64,000 nucleotides of DNA from NCBI RefSeq assembly GCF_030269445.1, contig NZ_BSTJ01000004.1, positions 1 to 64,000 of the forward strand, written 5' to 3'. Made by a program: the position numbers and the translations under genes. The stretch is from Actinoallomurus iriomotensis. GTDB taxonomy: Bacteria > Actinomycetota > Actinomycetes > Streptosporangiales > Streptosporangiaceae. Below are positions 8,856 to 17,802 of this stretch, one piece after another (positions within the stretch are counted from its first letter, which is position 1; each line of letters opens with the position of its first letter). The notes under the pieces were generated by a model that made no database searches, was not told the DNA's origin, and saw only the letters and a list, made by a program, of their open reading frames with translations.

Positions 8856-11800
8856 ATGTTCAGCCGGAGGACGGTACTCAAGCTCGGCGCGCTCGGCATC
8901 GCGGCGCAGCCGCCGGCCGGTCAGGGTACGGCGTCGGCCGCGGGGGGCCCTGGCGCGTCGGCGCCGATGAAGTCCGAGGTCGCGTACCTGTCGGGCACCG
9001 ACAAGGACCACGTGGTCGACTGGCGCTTCATGCTGACCAGCGGACGGAACTCCGGCCGATGGACCACCGTTCCCGTGCCGTCGAACTGGGAGTTCCACGG
9101 CTTCGGCGCGTACGACTACGGCGACTTCGTCGACGACCACCCCGACCAGCCGAACGAGCAGGGCGTGTACGAGCACGCGTTCACGGTTCCCGCGGCCTGG
9201 CGCGGCCGGAAGGTGTTCATCGTCTTCGAAGGAAGCATGACGGACACCCGTGTGTGGATCAACGGGTCGGCCGTCGGGCCGGTGCATCAGGGTGGGTTCG
9301 TCCGCTTCACGTACGACGTCACCAAGGTGCTCGCGTTCGGTGGCTCGAACCAGTTGAAGGTGATCGTCGACAAGGAGTCCGCCAACGCCTCGATCAACGG
9401 CGCGGAGCGGAGGGGCGACTACTGGATCTTCGGCGGCATCTACCGGCCGGTCTACCTGCTGGCGCACCCCGCCGAGTACATCGACCGTGTGGCGATCGAC
9501 GCGCAGGCCGACGGGTCGCTGTCCGTGGACGTCTTCCTGGGCGCGGTCGCCGGGGCCGACGGCCTGCGAGCGCAGATCAAGTCCACGGACGGGACCGACG
9601 TCGGCCCCGCCTTCTCGGCGGCCGTCCGCGCCGGCGCGGACAAGGCGTCCCTCTCCACCCGGGTGCGGAACCCCGATCTGTGGACGGCGGAGACCCCGAA
9701 CCTCTACCAGCTGGAAGTCACGCTGACCAAGGGCGGCCAGGTGCTGCACGTGGTCACCGAGCGGTTCGGCTTCCGCACCGTCGAAGTACGGCCGGGCAAG
9801 GGGATCTTCGTCAACGGCAAGCGGATCATGCTCAAGGGCATCACGCGGCACGCCGAATGGCCGGACTCCGGCCGTACGACCAGCCCGGCGCTCAACCGCG
9901 ACGACATCCTGCTGATGAAGCAGATGAACATCAACGCCGTCCGGCTGTCGCACTACCCGCAGGACCAGAACTTCTACGACTACGCCGACGAACTCGGCCT
10001 GTACGTGCTGAACGAGCTGCCCGGCTGGCACAACGCGTACGACACGCCGAGCGCGAAACGGCTCGTGGAGGAGATGGTCGTCCGGGACGTCAACCATCCG
10101 TGCGTCATCTTCTGGGACAACGGCAACGAGGGCGGCTGGAACACCGCCGTGGACGGCGACTTCGCGTCCTACGACCCGCAGCGCCGGGCCGTCCTGCACC
10201 CGTCGAGCGCACCGTTCAACGGCATCCGGACCACCCACTACCCGTCGTACGCGGAGACGCAGGGCTACCTGGAGAACGAGCCGGACGCCGTCTACCTGCC
10301 GACGGAGTTCCTCCACTCCATGTACGACGGTGGCGGCGGCGCCGGGCTGGCGGACTACTGGAACCTCATGACGAGCCGGCCGAACTCCGGCGGAGGCTTC
10401 ATCTGGGCGCTGTTCGACAGCGGGATCGTCCGCACCGACCAGGGCGACCGGATCAACGTGGCGGCCGACCGCGCCCCGGACGGCGTCGTGGGGCCGTACC
10501 GTCAGAAGGAGGGGAGCGTCGACGCGATCAGGGAGATCTGGTCGCCGATCCTCGCCACCCTGAAGGATTCCGGCGATCCGGCGGTCTTCGCCATCGAGCT
10601 CACCAACAGGTACGACTTCACCGACCTCGGCGCGTGCCGGTTCAACTGGCGACTGATCGGATTCCGTGGGCCGTACGAGGAGGCCACCGGGCACACGGTG
10701 GTGGCGAGTGGCGCGGTGAAGGGCGTACGCGGCACCGGGCCGGGCGAGAGCACGACGCTGACGCTCCGTCTCCCGGCTCCCACGGTGAAGCGGTCCGACG
10801 CGCTGGCGCTGACCGCCGTCGACCCCGCCGGCCGCGAGGTGTGCTCGTGGGTGTGGCCGATCAAGGAGGCCGCGAGCCACAAGGACCGCATCGTGGCGGC
10901 CGGCTCCGGCACCGTGACGGCGACGGAGACGCCGGACGCGATCACGATGACCGCCTCGGGGACCGAGGTCACGGTCAGCAAGCACACCGGCCTGCTGACC
11001 GGCGTCCGCAAGAACGGCTCCCCCATCTCGCTCACCAACGGGCCCGTGGCGACCGCCGGGAGCCCGACGCTCTCCGGCATCACTCATCGGCAGGAGGGCG
11101 CCGCGCACGTCGTCGAGGCCGAGTACACCGGCGACCTGTCGTACGTCAGCTGGCGCATGCTCGGCAGCGGGTGGCTGCAGATGGAGTACCGGTACCGCGT
11201 GTCCGGCGACCGGGACTTCTCGGGTGTCTCCTTCGACTATCCCGAGAACCAGGTGGGCGCGGTCAGATGGCTGGGTAAGGGGCCGTACCGCGTCTGGAAG
11301 AACCGGATGCAGGGCCCGGTCACCGACACCTGGTACAAGAGGTACAACGACACTTCGACCGGCGCCGATCTCTGGGGAGCCGATCACTGGAAGTACCCGG
11401 AGTTCAAGGGCTACCACGCCGGCACCTACTGGGCGGTGCTGAACGCCCGTGAGGGCGACATCACGATCGTCGCGGAGGAGGACATGTTCCTCCGCCTGTA
11501 CACGCCGAAGTTCGGGCCCAATCCCGGCCACGCGACGGCGGCCTTCCCCGGCGGGAGCATCTCCTTCCTCGACGGCATCGCCGCCATCGGCGACAAGAAC
11601 CATGTCCCGGACCAGACCGGACCTTCGGGGCAGCGGAACTCGGGGGCGGGAGACTACCGGCGGACGATCTGGTTCTCCTTCGACCGCAAGACGGCGCGGC
11701 TGGCGGTCGACGGCGTCGGCGAGGTCGGCCCCGGCGAGACCGCCGAGATCACGGCCAGGTTCTCCAACGACGCCCAGGCGGGGTCGCCCGCCCGCGACGT

Positions 11801-12713
11801 ACGCCTCACGATCGAGGCGCCACCGGGGTGGACCGTCAAGGCGCGCACGCCGGATCACTTCGGCCGCGTCGCCCCAGGGAAGACCGTGAAGACGACCTGG
11901 GCCGTCACACCGCCGGCCGGTGTCTTCGGCAGGTTCTCCGTGAAGGCCGAGGCGGGCTATGCGGACCAGGCGGCTCGCCGGCGGCTCCAGGTCTGGAGCG
12001 AGGCGACGAACGTCGTCGTGGCCGGCGGCCCCGAGCCGCCGGAGACGATCGCCTGGTACAAGTTCGACGAGAGCACGGGGCGGACCGCGAGCGACTCGAG
12101 CGGCCGGCGCGACCGGGACATGACGGCGACCCTCGTCGGCGACGCCGCCTGGGGCTCCGGGCGAACCGGCAACGCCGTACGGCTCAACGCCGCCGGCTCC
12201 GGCGACGGCCACGTCCGGCTGCCGCAGGGGGTCCTGGCCGGGGCCCGCGAGGCCACCGTCGCCTGCTGGGTCAACCTGACCTCCCTGCCGCGGTGGCTGC
12301 GGATCTTCGACTTCGGCTTCGACCGGGTCACCTACATGTTCCTGACCCAGGGCACCAAGCTGCGTCCTCCGGAGCTCACCGACGACATGCTGATGTTCGC
12401 CATCACGATGAACGGCTCGGGCGCGGAGCAGCACCTGCACGCGCCGCCCCTGCCGGCCGGCGAATGGAAGCACCTCGCGGTCACCCTGGCCGGCGCCAAC
12501 GGCGGCGGTCGCCTGTACGTGGACGGCGTCCAGGTCGACGCCAACCCCGCCATGGACCTCATGCCGATGTACCTGGGCGAGACGACGCGCAACCACATCG
12601 GCCGGTCGCAGATCGAGGGCGATCCCTACCTGCCCGGCGCCGTGGACGACTTCCGCGTCTTCGGACGCGCGCTGTCCGAGAGCCGGATCCGCGCGCTGTA
12701 CGAGGGGAAGTAA
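8856..12713 (+). CDS. Secreted glycoside hydrolase family GH2 with C-terminal LamG/concanavalin-like domain
   Basis: A 1285-aa exported enzyme starting at ATG 8856 (GGAGAGG 7 bp upstream) with a twin-arginine signal (SRRTVLKLGALGIAA). It has the GH2 order: sugar-binding jelly roll (WTTVPVPSNWEFHGFG, WINGSAVGPVHQGGF), immunoglobulin-like domain, then a TIM barrel with KGITRHAEWPDSGR, the acid/base in WDNGNEGGWNT and the probable nucleophile Glu in LPTEFLHSMYDG. After further beta domains (residues ~620-1040) comes a LamG-type module (WYKFDESTGRTASDSSGR to the end), probably for binding polysaccharide. Family activities are beta-galactosidase, beta-glucuronidase and relatives; here removal of a beta-linked side-chain sugar of rhamnogalacturonan is likely. 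The gene is monocistronic, with an operator in front and strong hairpins behind. Confidence 0.85.
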   Translation: MFSRRTVLKLGALGIAAQPPAGQGTASAAGGPGASAPMKSEVAYLSGTDKDHVVDWRFMLTSGRNSGRWTTVPVPSNWEFHGFGAYDYGDFVDDHPDQPNEQGVYEHAFTVPAAWRGRKVFIVFEGSMTDTRVWINGSAVGPVHQGGFVRFTYDVTKVLAFGGSNQLKVIVDKESANASINGAERRGDYWIFGGIYRPVYLLAHPAEYIDRVAIDAQADGSLSVDVFLGAVAGADGLRAQIKSTDGTDVGPAFSAAVRAGADKASLSTRVRNPDLWTAETPNLYQLEVTLTKGGQVLHVVTERFGFRTVEVRPGKGIFVNGKRIMLKGITRHAEWPDSGRTTSPALNRDDILLMKQMNINAVRLSHYPQDQNFYDYADELGLYVLNELPGWHNAYDTPSAKRLVEEMVVRDVNHPCVIFWDNGNEGGWNTAVDGDFASYDPQRRAVLHPSSAPFNGIRTTHYPSYAETQGYLENEPDAVYLPTEFLHSMYDGGGGAGLADYWNLMTSRPNSGGGFIWALFDSGIVRTDQGDRINVAADRAPDGVVGPYRQKEGSVDAIREIWSPILATLKDSGDPAVFAIELTNRYDFTDLGACRFNWRLIGFRGPYEEATGHTVVASGAVKGVRGTGPGESTTLTLRLPAPTVKRSDALALTAVDPAGREVCSWVWPIKEAASHKDRIVAAGSGTVTATETPDAITMTASGTEVTVSKHTGLLTGVRKNGSPISLTNGPVATAGSPTLSGITHRQEGAAHVVEAEYTGDLSYVSWRMLGSGWLQMEYRYRVSGDRDFSGVSFDYPENQVGAVRWLGKGPYRVWKNRMQGPVTDTWYKRYNDTSTGADLWGADHWKYPEFKGYHAGTYWAVLNAREGDITIVAEEDMFLRLYTPKFGPNPGHATAAFPGGSISFLDGIAAIGDKNHVPDQTGPSGQRNSGAGDYRRTIWFSFDRKTARLAVDGVGEVGPGETAEITARFSNDAQAGSPARDVRLTIEAPPGWTVKARTPDHFGRVAPGKTVKTTWAVTPPAGVFGRFSVKAEAGYADQAARRRLQVWSEATNVVVAGGPEPPETIAWYKFDESTGRTASDSSGRRDRDMTATLVGDAAWGSGRTGNAVRLNAAGSGDGHVRLPQGVLAGAREATVACWVNLTSLPRWLRIFDFGFDRVTYMFLTQGTKLRPPELTDDMLMFAITMNGSGAEQHLHAPPLPAGEWKHLAVTLAGANGGGRLYVDGVQVDANPAMDLMPMYLGETTRNHIGRSQIEGDPYLPGAVDDFRVFGRALSESRIRALYEGK

Positions 12714-12740
12714 CGGCTTCTCGCATCACCCGGGTGCCCT

Positions 12741-12770
12741 GCTCCGCGGATGTTCGTCGGTCCGCGGAGC
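12741..12770 (+). terminator. Hairpin after GH2 gene
   Basis: A perfect 10-bp inverted repeat GCTCCGCGGA with a 10-nt loop, 27 bp after the GH2 stop. Confidence 0.6.
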
Positions 12771-12833
12771 CGGGCATCGCGCGTCTGATGCCTTCACGAC
12801 ACCCGCCGTGCCCCACGCACCGACGGACGCATG

Positions 12834-12872
12834 GAGCCCGCGCGGACAGGACGGTGCCGTCCGCGCGGGCTC
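12834..12872. terminator. Second hairpin between convergent GH2 and GH106 genes
   Basis: A perfect 14-bp inverted repeat GAGCCCGCGCGGAC with an 11-nt loop, 25 bp beyond the GH106 stop. It probably terminates the leftward three-gene operon and may act in both directions. Confidence 0.65.
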
Positions 12873-12897
12873 TCCGCGGGCTCGGCCCGCGGTCCGG

Positions 12898-15800
12898 TCA
12901 CTTCGTGGTGGTGAGCCTCACCGGTCCCATCAGGCCGTTGTCCGTACGCCGGCGGCCGGCCGCGCCGGCTCCCGGGGCGACGCGTACCGCGTTGATCAGC
13001 GGGCTGGCGACCCGCACCGTGATCGTGTTGTCCCCCGGCCGCAGGTAGCGGCCGACGTCGACCCGGCTGAGGTCGAGCAGGTCCTGCGGTGGCAGCGTGT
13101 GGCCGTTGACCGACACCCTGGACGTGTCCACGACGGCGCCGAGATCGAGGGAGGCGTCGCGTGCGGGGCCGTCGAGCCGTACGTGGGTGGTGTAGGTGCC
13201 CACGCCCGCCACGTCGGCCAGATCCGCCGGGAAGCCCGCCGACCTGGTGATGTGGGACCAGGCGGGGAGCTCGCCGGTGGAACCCGCGGTGACCGTGAGC
13301 GGTCCGATCGCGGTGTGGGCCGTGTCGTCGGGGCGGCCCGAGGGCCCCGGCGTCCAGCTGTCCACGGTCAGCTGCCAGGACGTCAGCGGCTGCGCGGTGG
13401 GCGTTCCGCCCGGCTCACCGGATGGGGCCGCCGGGCCGCCGAACCGGCCGTCGCGGGCCACCGCGATCACGGTCGCGTCATGGGCGGCGAGCCGCACCGG
13501 CAGCGTCACCGCGTGCGAGCCGTTGGCCCGCTCGGCGAGCCGGGTGACCTGCCCGCTCCACGTGTCGAGGCGGTACGCGGCGCCGTCGCCGGTCAGCCGC
13601 AGGGTCTGCTCGGCGGTCGTGCCGGAGTCGTTGTAGAGGAAGTAGTAGTCGGTGTCGGCGGTGTGACGGCGCACGTCCACGATCCGCCCGGACGCCGTGC
13701 CGACGTGCGCGGCCGCCGCCGTCACGCCGAGGGAGGTCAGCGCCGCGGGCACGTCGTCCTGCGTCGCGGCCCGTACGACGTGGTGTCGCCCGTCGCCGAT
13801 GTAGGAGTACAGCGTCGCGATGTCCTTCCGCACCGCGGCCTCGTCAGCGGGGCCGTAGCCGGGGGTGGTGACGGCCGGCGGCTGGTCCGAGCCGACGACG
13901 ACGATCGGCAGGCCCTGCCGCGCCAGGTCGAGGATCTTGTCCGCGGCGTCGCGACGGTACGTCTGCTGGTTGTTGAGCAGCAGTGCCCGGTAACCGGATT
14001 TGCCCGGGAACAGCTGCCCGCCGGTGTACTCGGCCGCGGGCTCCTTGAGGAACTCCGGGCTGATGTACCCGTAGGTGTATCCGGCGGTCGCCATCGCGGA
14101 CGTGTTGGGGATGATGGCGTCAGACCGGTCGTTCGCCTGCCCGGACAGGCCGGTGTTCTGGTAGTAGACGCCCACGTCGAACCGCGGCGTGCCCTGTCGC
14201 AGCACGAGCGACAGCCGGGCGATGTGGTCGTTGACCGCCTTCACGTCGGACCACTGCGGCATCCGCGGACCCCATGCCTCCGCGAAGCTGGTGTTCCCGC
14301 CGTAGCTGAACCCCGGCCACTGCGTCTGCGCGCCGGAGCCGGCCGGCGACTCCAGGTACGGAAACCCGTGCCAGACGACCTGGTTGTCGCCACCGGCCAG
14401 ACCGGCGTAGAGCTGGGTCGAGAGGTTCTCCGCGACGGTCGTCCCCCACACCTTGCCGGAGATCGCGCAGCACTCGCTCGAGACCACGGGCGCCCCGCTC
14501 ATGTACGCCCCGGACGCGATCACCTTGAACTGCTGGTCCGAATTGTGACCGGAGAACTCCAGGCCCTCCCCCTCGGGAATGCCGATGTGCTCCGCGGCAT
14601 GCGCCGCGTCGATCGGATCGCCGTACGGCTGGGCCCGGAGCGTCATGCCGTTGCTCTCCGTCCACCGTCGCAGGGCGGGCAGGTACCGGTCGGAGTACAG
14701 GTCGCTCCAGGTCTGCGCGTAGTCCCAGCGCGCCTTGTCACTGCTGCCGTCGGAGAAGTCGAAGGCGGCCGGGTACACCCCCTTGCGGTGGATGGCGTAG
14801 CCGGCCAGCGCCGGCAGGAACGTCGTCACCGAGTAGCCCCGTAGCTTCTGGAACCGCTGGGCGAAGTCCGAGGTCCAGGTCTCGTTGTAGCCCAGTTCCA
14901 GTGAGTCCTCGAAGAAGGCGCCCCCGGAGGTCCGCGGACCGTCGGGACCGCCGAGAACCGAGTGGTCCCAGAAGTCGCCGGTGGCCTTGGCGCCGGACGC
15001 GCTCAGGTGATCGAGGGCGTAGTCGGGTGACTTGGCGGCCGTCGTCGACTGCAGTCGCCCGTCGGCGGTCTGGTAGAAGTCCATCAGGACCCACGGGTGA
15101 CCGTTCCCGGTGGGGAACGTGTAGTGGAGCCCGCCGCTCGCGTCGACCAGTTTCGTCACGTCGCGCACGGACGCGCGGTCGAGCTTCTGCGGTCCGGTGC
15201 CTCCGGGAGCGCAGTCGGCGCTGCACTGGACGGCGACCACCTCCACGAGGGAGGTCTTCGCCGTGTCCATGGCCTCCGCGCCCGCGGAATGCGCATGGGC
15301 GGACGGGGTCACGACGGTCGGAGTCGCGCCGATCCCGTCCCGCCGGACCAGTTCCCCGGCCGGATGCGGATGGGCCGGCGTGGGCTTGACCGTGATGCCG
15401 CCGCCGGGAGTCGCGGTCGCCGCACCGCGGGCGTGGGCGCGTTCGAGCGGGGTGTCGAACGTCAGCGTGCCCGGCTTTCCGCTGCCGCTGGACGCGACCT
15501 TGGTGAGCTTTCGCGTCTCCTGGCCGGATCCGAAGCCGATCACGACCGTGCCGCCCGGATCGAGGTTCATATCGTTGGCGACCATCACACTGGTGGCGCC
15601 CGCGGCGGCCGCCGCGTACAGGGTCGACTTCATGCTCTGCGTGCCGAGGCCGGTGACGGTGGCGACGTCCTGGTCCGCTCCGGAGCCGAGGACGATCCGG
15701 TCGCCGGCCCGCAGGCCGTCCGGCACGTCCGCGACCGATACGGCGGTCGCGCCGGCGGCCGCGTCCGTCGCCACGGTCGTGCAGCCCGCCGAGGTTCCCA

Positions 15801-16545
15801 CCCGTTTGATCGTGACGGTGTCGGCGTCCGCGTCCGAACCGAGCGTGATCCGGTCTCCGGCGGCCAGGCCGGCGATGTTCGAGAGCCGAACGTCCGTCGC
15901 ACCGGACGGCGTCGCCGCGCAGGCGAGGGTGTCCACGGTCGGCGGGCTCGTGGCCGTCGGCGGGAGCGCCCCATCGCGGCTGCCGGCGGCAGCGGTGAAC
16001 TCGGCGCCGTAGATCAGTTGCTGCTGCGCGGACGGCTGGTTGAAGTTGTGCACCGAAGGCACGACCACCGGCCACGACGGGCCGAGGGCCATATCCAGGA
16101 TCACGCCGTCCTTCCGGGCGGCGTCGGCGATCACCTTGAGCTTGTGCCGCCACTTCGGCGAGCCGAAGCCGTTCTCGTCAAGGTAGCTGTCGCTGCCGAA
16201 AACGGGATCGGTGGTGGCGCCCGGCGCCGCGAACGCGGTGACCTCGACGCCACCGCCGCCGGCCTGAGCGATCTGGCCGATCTCCCGGCGTAGCTCGTCG
16301 TCGCTGGTGTTGGCTCCCGGAAGCCACCACCGGTACTTCGGGCGTACCGCCGTCGGTGGATCGGCGAAGTTCCGGGCGGTCAGCGCGGGCGCGGGATCGC
16401 CTGCCCCCGCCGACCCGCCCCGGTCCGGCGATCCCGGGGAGGCCCCGGCGAGCGCCGACGGCGCCGCGAGGCCTCCCAGCAGGGCCGCCGCGGCGAACGC
16501 GCGGAGGCACAGGTTCGCTCTCCGTTTCGCTGTCCGTCCACGCAT
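12898..16545 (-). CDS. Secreted alpha-L-rhamnosidase, family GH106, with inserted repeat module
   Basis: A 1215-aa exported protein with a type I signal peptide (FAAAALLGGLAAPSALA). GH106 signatures include FADPPTAVRPKYRWWLPGA, the barrel sequence GGGGVEVTAFAAPG, LDMALGPSWP, FFEDSLELGYNETWTSDF, LRAQPYGDP and VWHGFPYLESP. The C-terminus is a sugar-binding jelly-roll (RVSVNGHTLPP ... YLRPGDNTITVRVASPL). GH106 enzymes release L-rhamnose from rhamnogalacturonans. Residues ~216-375 (genomic ~15900-15420) hold an unusual insertion of three similar ~40-residue beta units (LAAGDRITLGS..., LRAGDRIVLGS..., LDPGGTVVIGF...) inside the region between the first barrel strands. It is last gene of the leftward operon with the SGNH-pectinesterase and alpha/beta hydrolase genes, 29 bp after the latter. 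Confidence 0.85.
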   Translation of the reverse strand: MRGRTAKRRANLCLRAFAAAALLGGLAAPSALAGASPGSPDRGGSAGAGDPAPALTARNFADPPTAVRPKYRWWLPGANTSDDELRREIGQIAQAGGGGVEVTAFAAPGATTDPVFGSDSYLDENGFGSPKWRHKLKVIADAARKDGVILDMALGPSWPVVVPSVHNFNQPSAQQQLIYGAEFTAAAGSRDGALPPTATSPPTVDTLACAATPSGATDVRLSNIAGLAAGDRITLGSDADADTVTIKRVGTSAGCTTVATDAAAGATAVSVADVPDGLRAGDRIVLGSGADQDVATVTGLGTQSMKSTLYAAAAAGATSVMVANDMNLDPGGTVVIGFGSGQETRKLTKVASSGSGKPGTLTFDTPLERAHARGAATATPGGGITVKPTPAHPHPAGELVRRDGIGATPTVVTPSAHAHSAGAEAMDTAKTSLVEVVAVQCSADCAPGGTGPQKLDRASVRDVTKLVDASGGLHYTFPTGNGHPWVLMDFYQTADGRLQSTTAAKSPDYALDHLSASGAKATGDFWDHSVLGGPDGPRTSGGAFFEDSLELGYNETWTSDFAQRFQKLRGYSVTTFLPALAGYAIHRKGVYPAAFDFSDGSSDKARWDYAQTWSDLYSDRYLPALRRWTESNGMTLRAQPYGDPIDAAHAAEHIGIPEGEGLEFSGHNSDQQFKVIASGAYMSGAPVVSSECCAISGKVWGTTVAENLSTQLYAGLAGGDNQVVWHGFPYLESPAGSGAQTQWPGFSYGGNTSFAEAWGPRMPQWSDVKAVNDHIARLSLVLRQGTPRFDVGVYYQNTGLSGQANDRSDAIIPNTSAMATAGYTYGYISPEFLKEPAAEYTGGQLFPGKSGYRALLLNNQQTYRRDAADKILDLARQGLPIVVVGSDQPPAVTTPGYGPADEAAVRKDIATLYSYIGDGRHHVVRAATQDDVPAALTSLGVTAAAAHVGTASGRIVDVRRHTADTDYYFLYNDSGTTAEQTLRLTGDGAAYRLDTWSGQVTRLAERANGSHAVTLPVRLAAHDATVIAVARDGRFGGPAAPSGEPGGTPTAQPLTSWQLTVDSWTPGPSGRPDDTAHTAIGPLTVTAGSTGELPAWSHITRSAGFPADLADVAGVGTYTTHVRLDGPARDASLDLGAVVDTSRVSVNGHTLPPQDLLDLSRVDVGRYLRPGDNTITVRVASPLINAVRVAPGAGAAGRRRTDNGLMGPVRLTTTK

Positions 16546-16574
16546 GGTCGTCTCCTGTCGCCGCTGCTGTCGGT

Positions 16575-17798
16575 CTAGGGGAGGTGGGCGCAGTTGACGT
16601 CGAGGTCCCAGAGGATGACGGACAGCGCGAACGGGCTGATCTGGTGCTGACTGTGGGTGGCGTCCTCGAGCAGCTCCCAGTGGCCGCCGGCCCCGTCACC
16701 ACCGCCGATGACCGCGATCCGCTGCCGTACGGCCGCCTCGTAGCCGCGGTGCCCGACGCCGTTGAAGCAGCACTCGTCGAACCGGTTGAGGATCTGCATC
16801 TGCCGGCGGTTCGACCCGACCGAGGCGAGCGCGTAGATGTCGGGGAAGTCGGCGACGCCGTAGAAGCCGGGCTGCATGTCCTGACGCTGCTCCCAGTCGC
16901 CGCGGGTCGGGCTCGGCTTCGGCGATCCGGGCCGCACGAAGAACGGCAGTGAGCCGGCCGTCGGGTACGAGCGGGTGATCCGGGGGTCCAGCGCCGGGTA
17001 GACCGTGGTCGTCCATCCCCCACCGGACAGCCCGACCATCTGCACCGACGACGGCCGGTACGTCGCCCGCACGTGGTTCATCGCCACGGCCGGCGGCTCC
17101 AGGAAGAAGGCCAGCGGCGAGAACGTCGCCGACTCCCACAGGCCCAGGTCGTTGTGCGACGGCTTCCGGGTCACCGACGGGTCGTTCGGGTCCCGCAGCG
17201 TCGTCGGGTTCCAGTGGTAGAACGGCATCGCGAACAGCAGCACGACGTAGCCGTGGTCGAGCAGCCCCTGGGCGGTGCGCTGCATGGTGTCCAGCGGCTC
17301 GCCGTGGCCGTTGTGGTAGAACGCGACCCGGCTGTGCGGCCGGCGCCGCGGTTCGAGCACGAACACCGTCGAGTACAGCCCGAACAGCAGACGGACGGTG
17401 AGCCGGTCGTACCGCCGTACGCCTTCGAACGCCGGCAGTTCGGCCGGAGCGCCGACGTCGCGCTGGACCTCGGGCAGGCCGTCCGGCAGCACACCGGTGG
17501 ACTTCCAGACCTGGGCGACGAGCCGGGGCCGCATCGCCTGGACGTCGGCCGCGGTGTGGATCGTCATCAGCTCCTCGACGTCCACGCCGACCACCACCTG
17601 CGGCAGCGTCTTGTACGCCGCGCTGTGCGCGGCCGCCACCTCGGCGTTGACCGGCGCCACCGGGCGCGGCGCCGAACGCGGCCGGTCGCCTCCCCCGGTG
17701 CTCGCCTCCGCGGCGGCCGGGAGCGTCCAGCTGACGGAGGCCGACGCGGCGGCGGCGCCGAGCGTGCCCAGCATCGATCTACGGTTCACGGAGGTCAT
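16575..17798 (-). CDS. Secreted alpha/beta-hydrolase, probable carbohydrate esterase
   Basis: A 407-aa exported protein with a Tat-like signal (NRRSMLGTLGAAAASASVS). The core is an alpha/beta-hydrolase: VAFYHNGHGEP (oxyanion region), nucleophile elbow MVGLSGGGWTT and a late histidine in HSQHQIS. It lies 4 bp downstream of the SGNH-pectinesterase fusion and before the GH106 rhamnosidase, so removal of an acyl group (acetyl, feruloyl or methyl) from pectic oligosaccharides is a reasonable inference. I cannot place it in a CAZy esterase family. Substrate is unknown. Confidence 0.65.
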   Translation of the reverse strand: MTSVNRRSMLGTLGAAAASASVSWTLPAAAEASTGGGDRPRSAPRPVAPVNAEVAAAHSAAYKTLPQVVVGVDVEELMTIHTAADVQAMRPRLVAQVWKSTGVLPDGLPEVQRDVGAPAELPAFEGVRRYDRLTVRLLFGLYSTVFVLEPRRRPHSRVAFYHNGHGEPLDTMQRTAQGLLDHGYVVLLFAMPFYHWNPTTLRDPNDPSVTRKPSHNDLGLWESATFSPLAFFLEPPAVAMNHVRATYRPSSVQMVGLSGGGWTTTVYPALDPRITRSYPTAGSLPFFVRPGSPKPSPTRGDWEQRQDMQPGFYGVADFPDIYALASVGSNRRQMQILNRFDECCFNGVGHRGYEAAVRQRIAVIGGGDGAGGHWELLEDATHSQHQISPFALSVILWDLDVNCAHLP

Positions 17799-17802
17799 CG
17801 GT

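Noticed and set aside
8211-12596. A very long open frame on the minus strand across the GH2 gene
   Set aside because: It is antisense to a gene with clear motifs, has no start signal or homology-like order, and such frames are common in GC-rich DNA.
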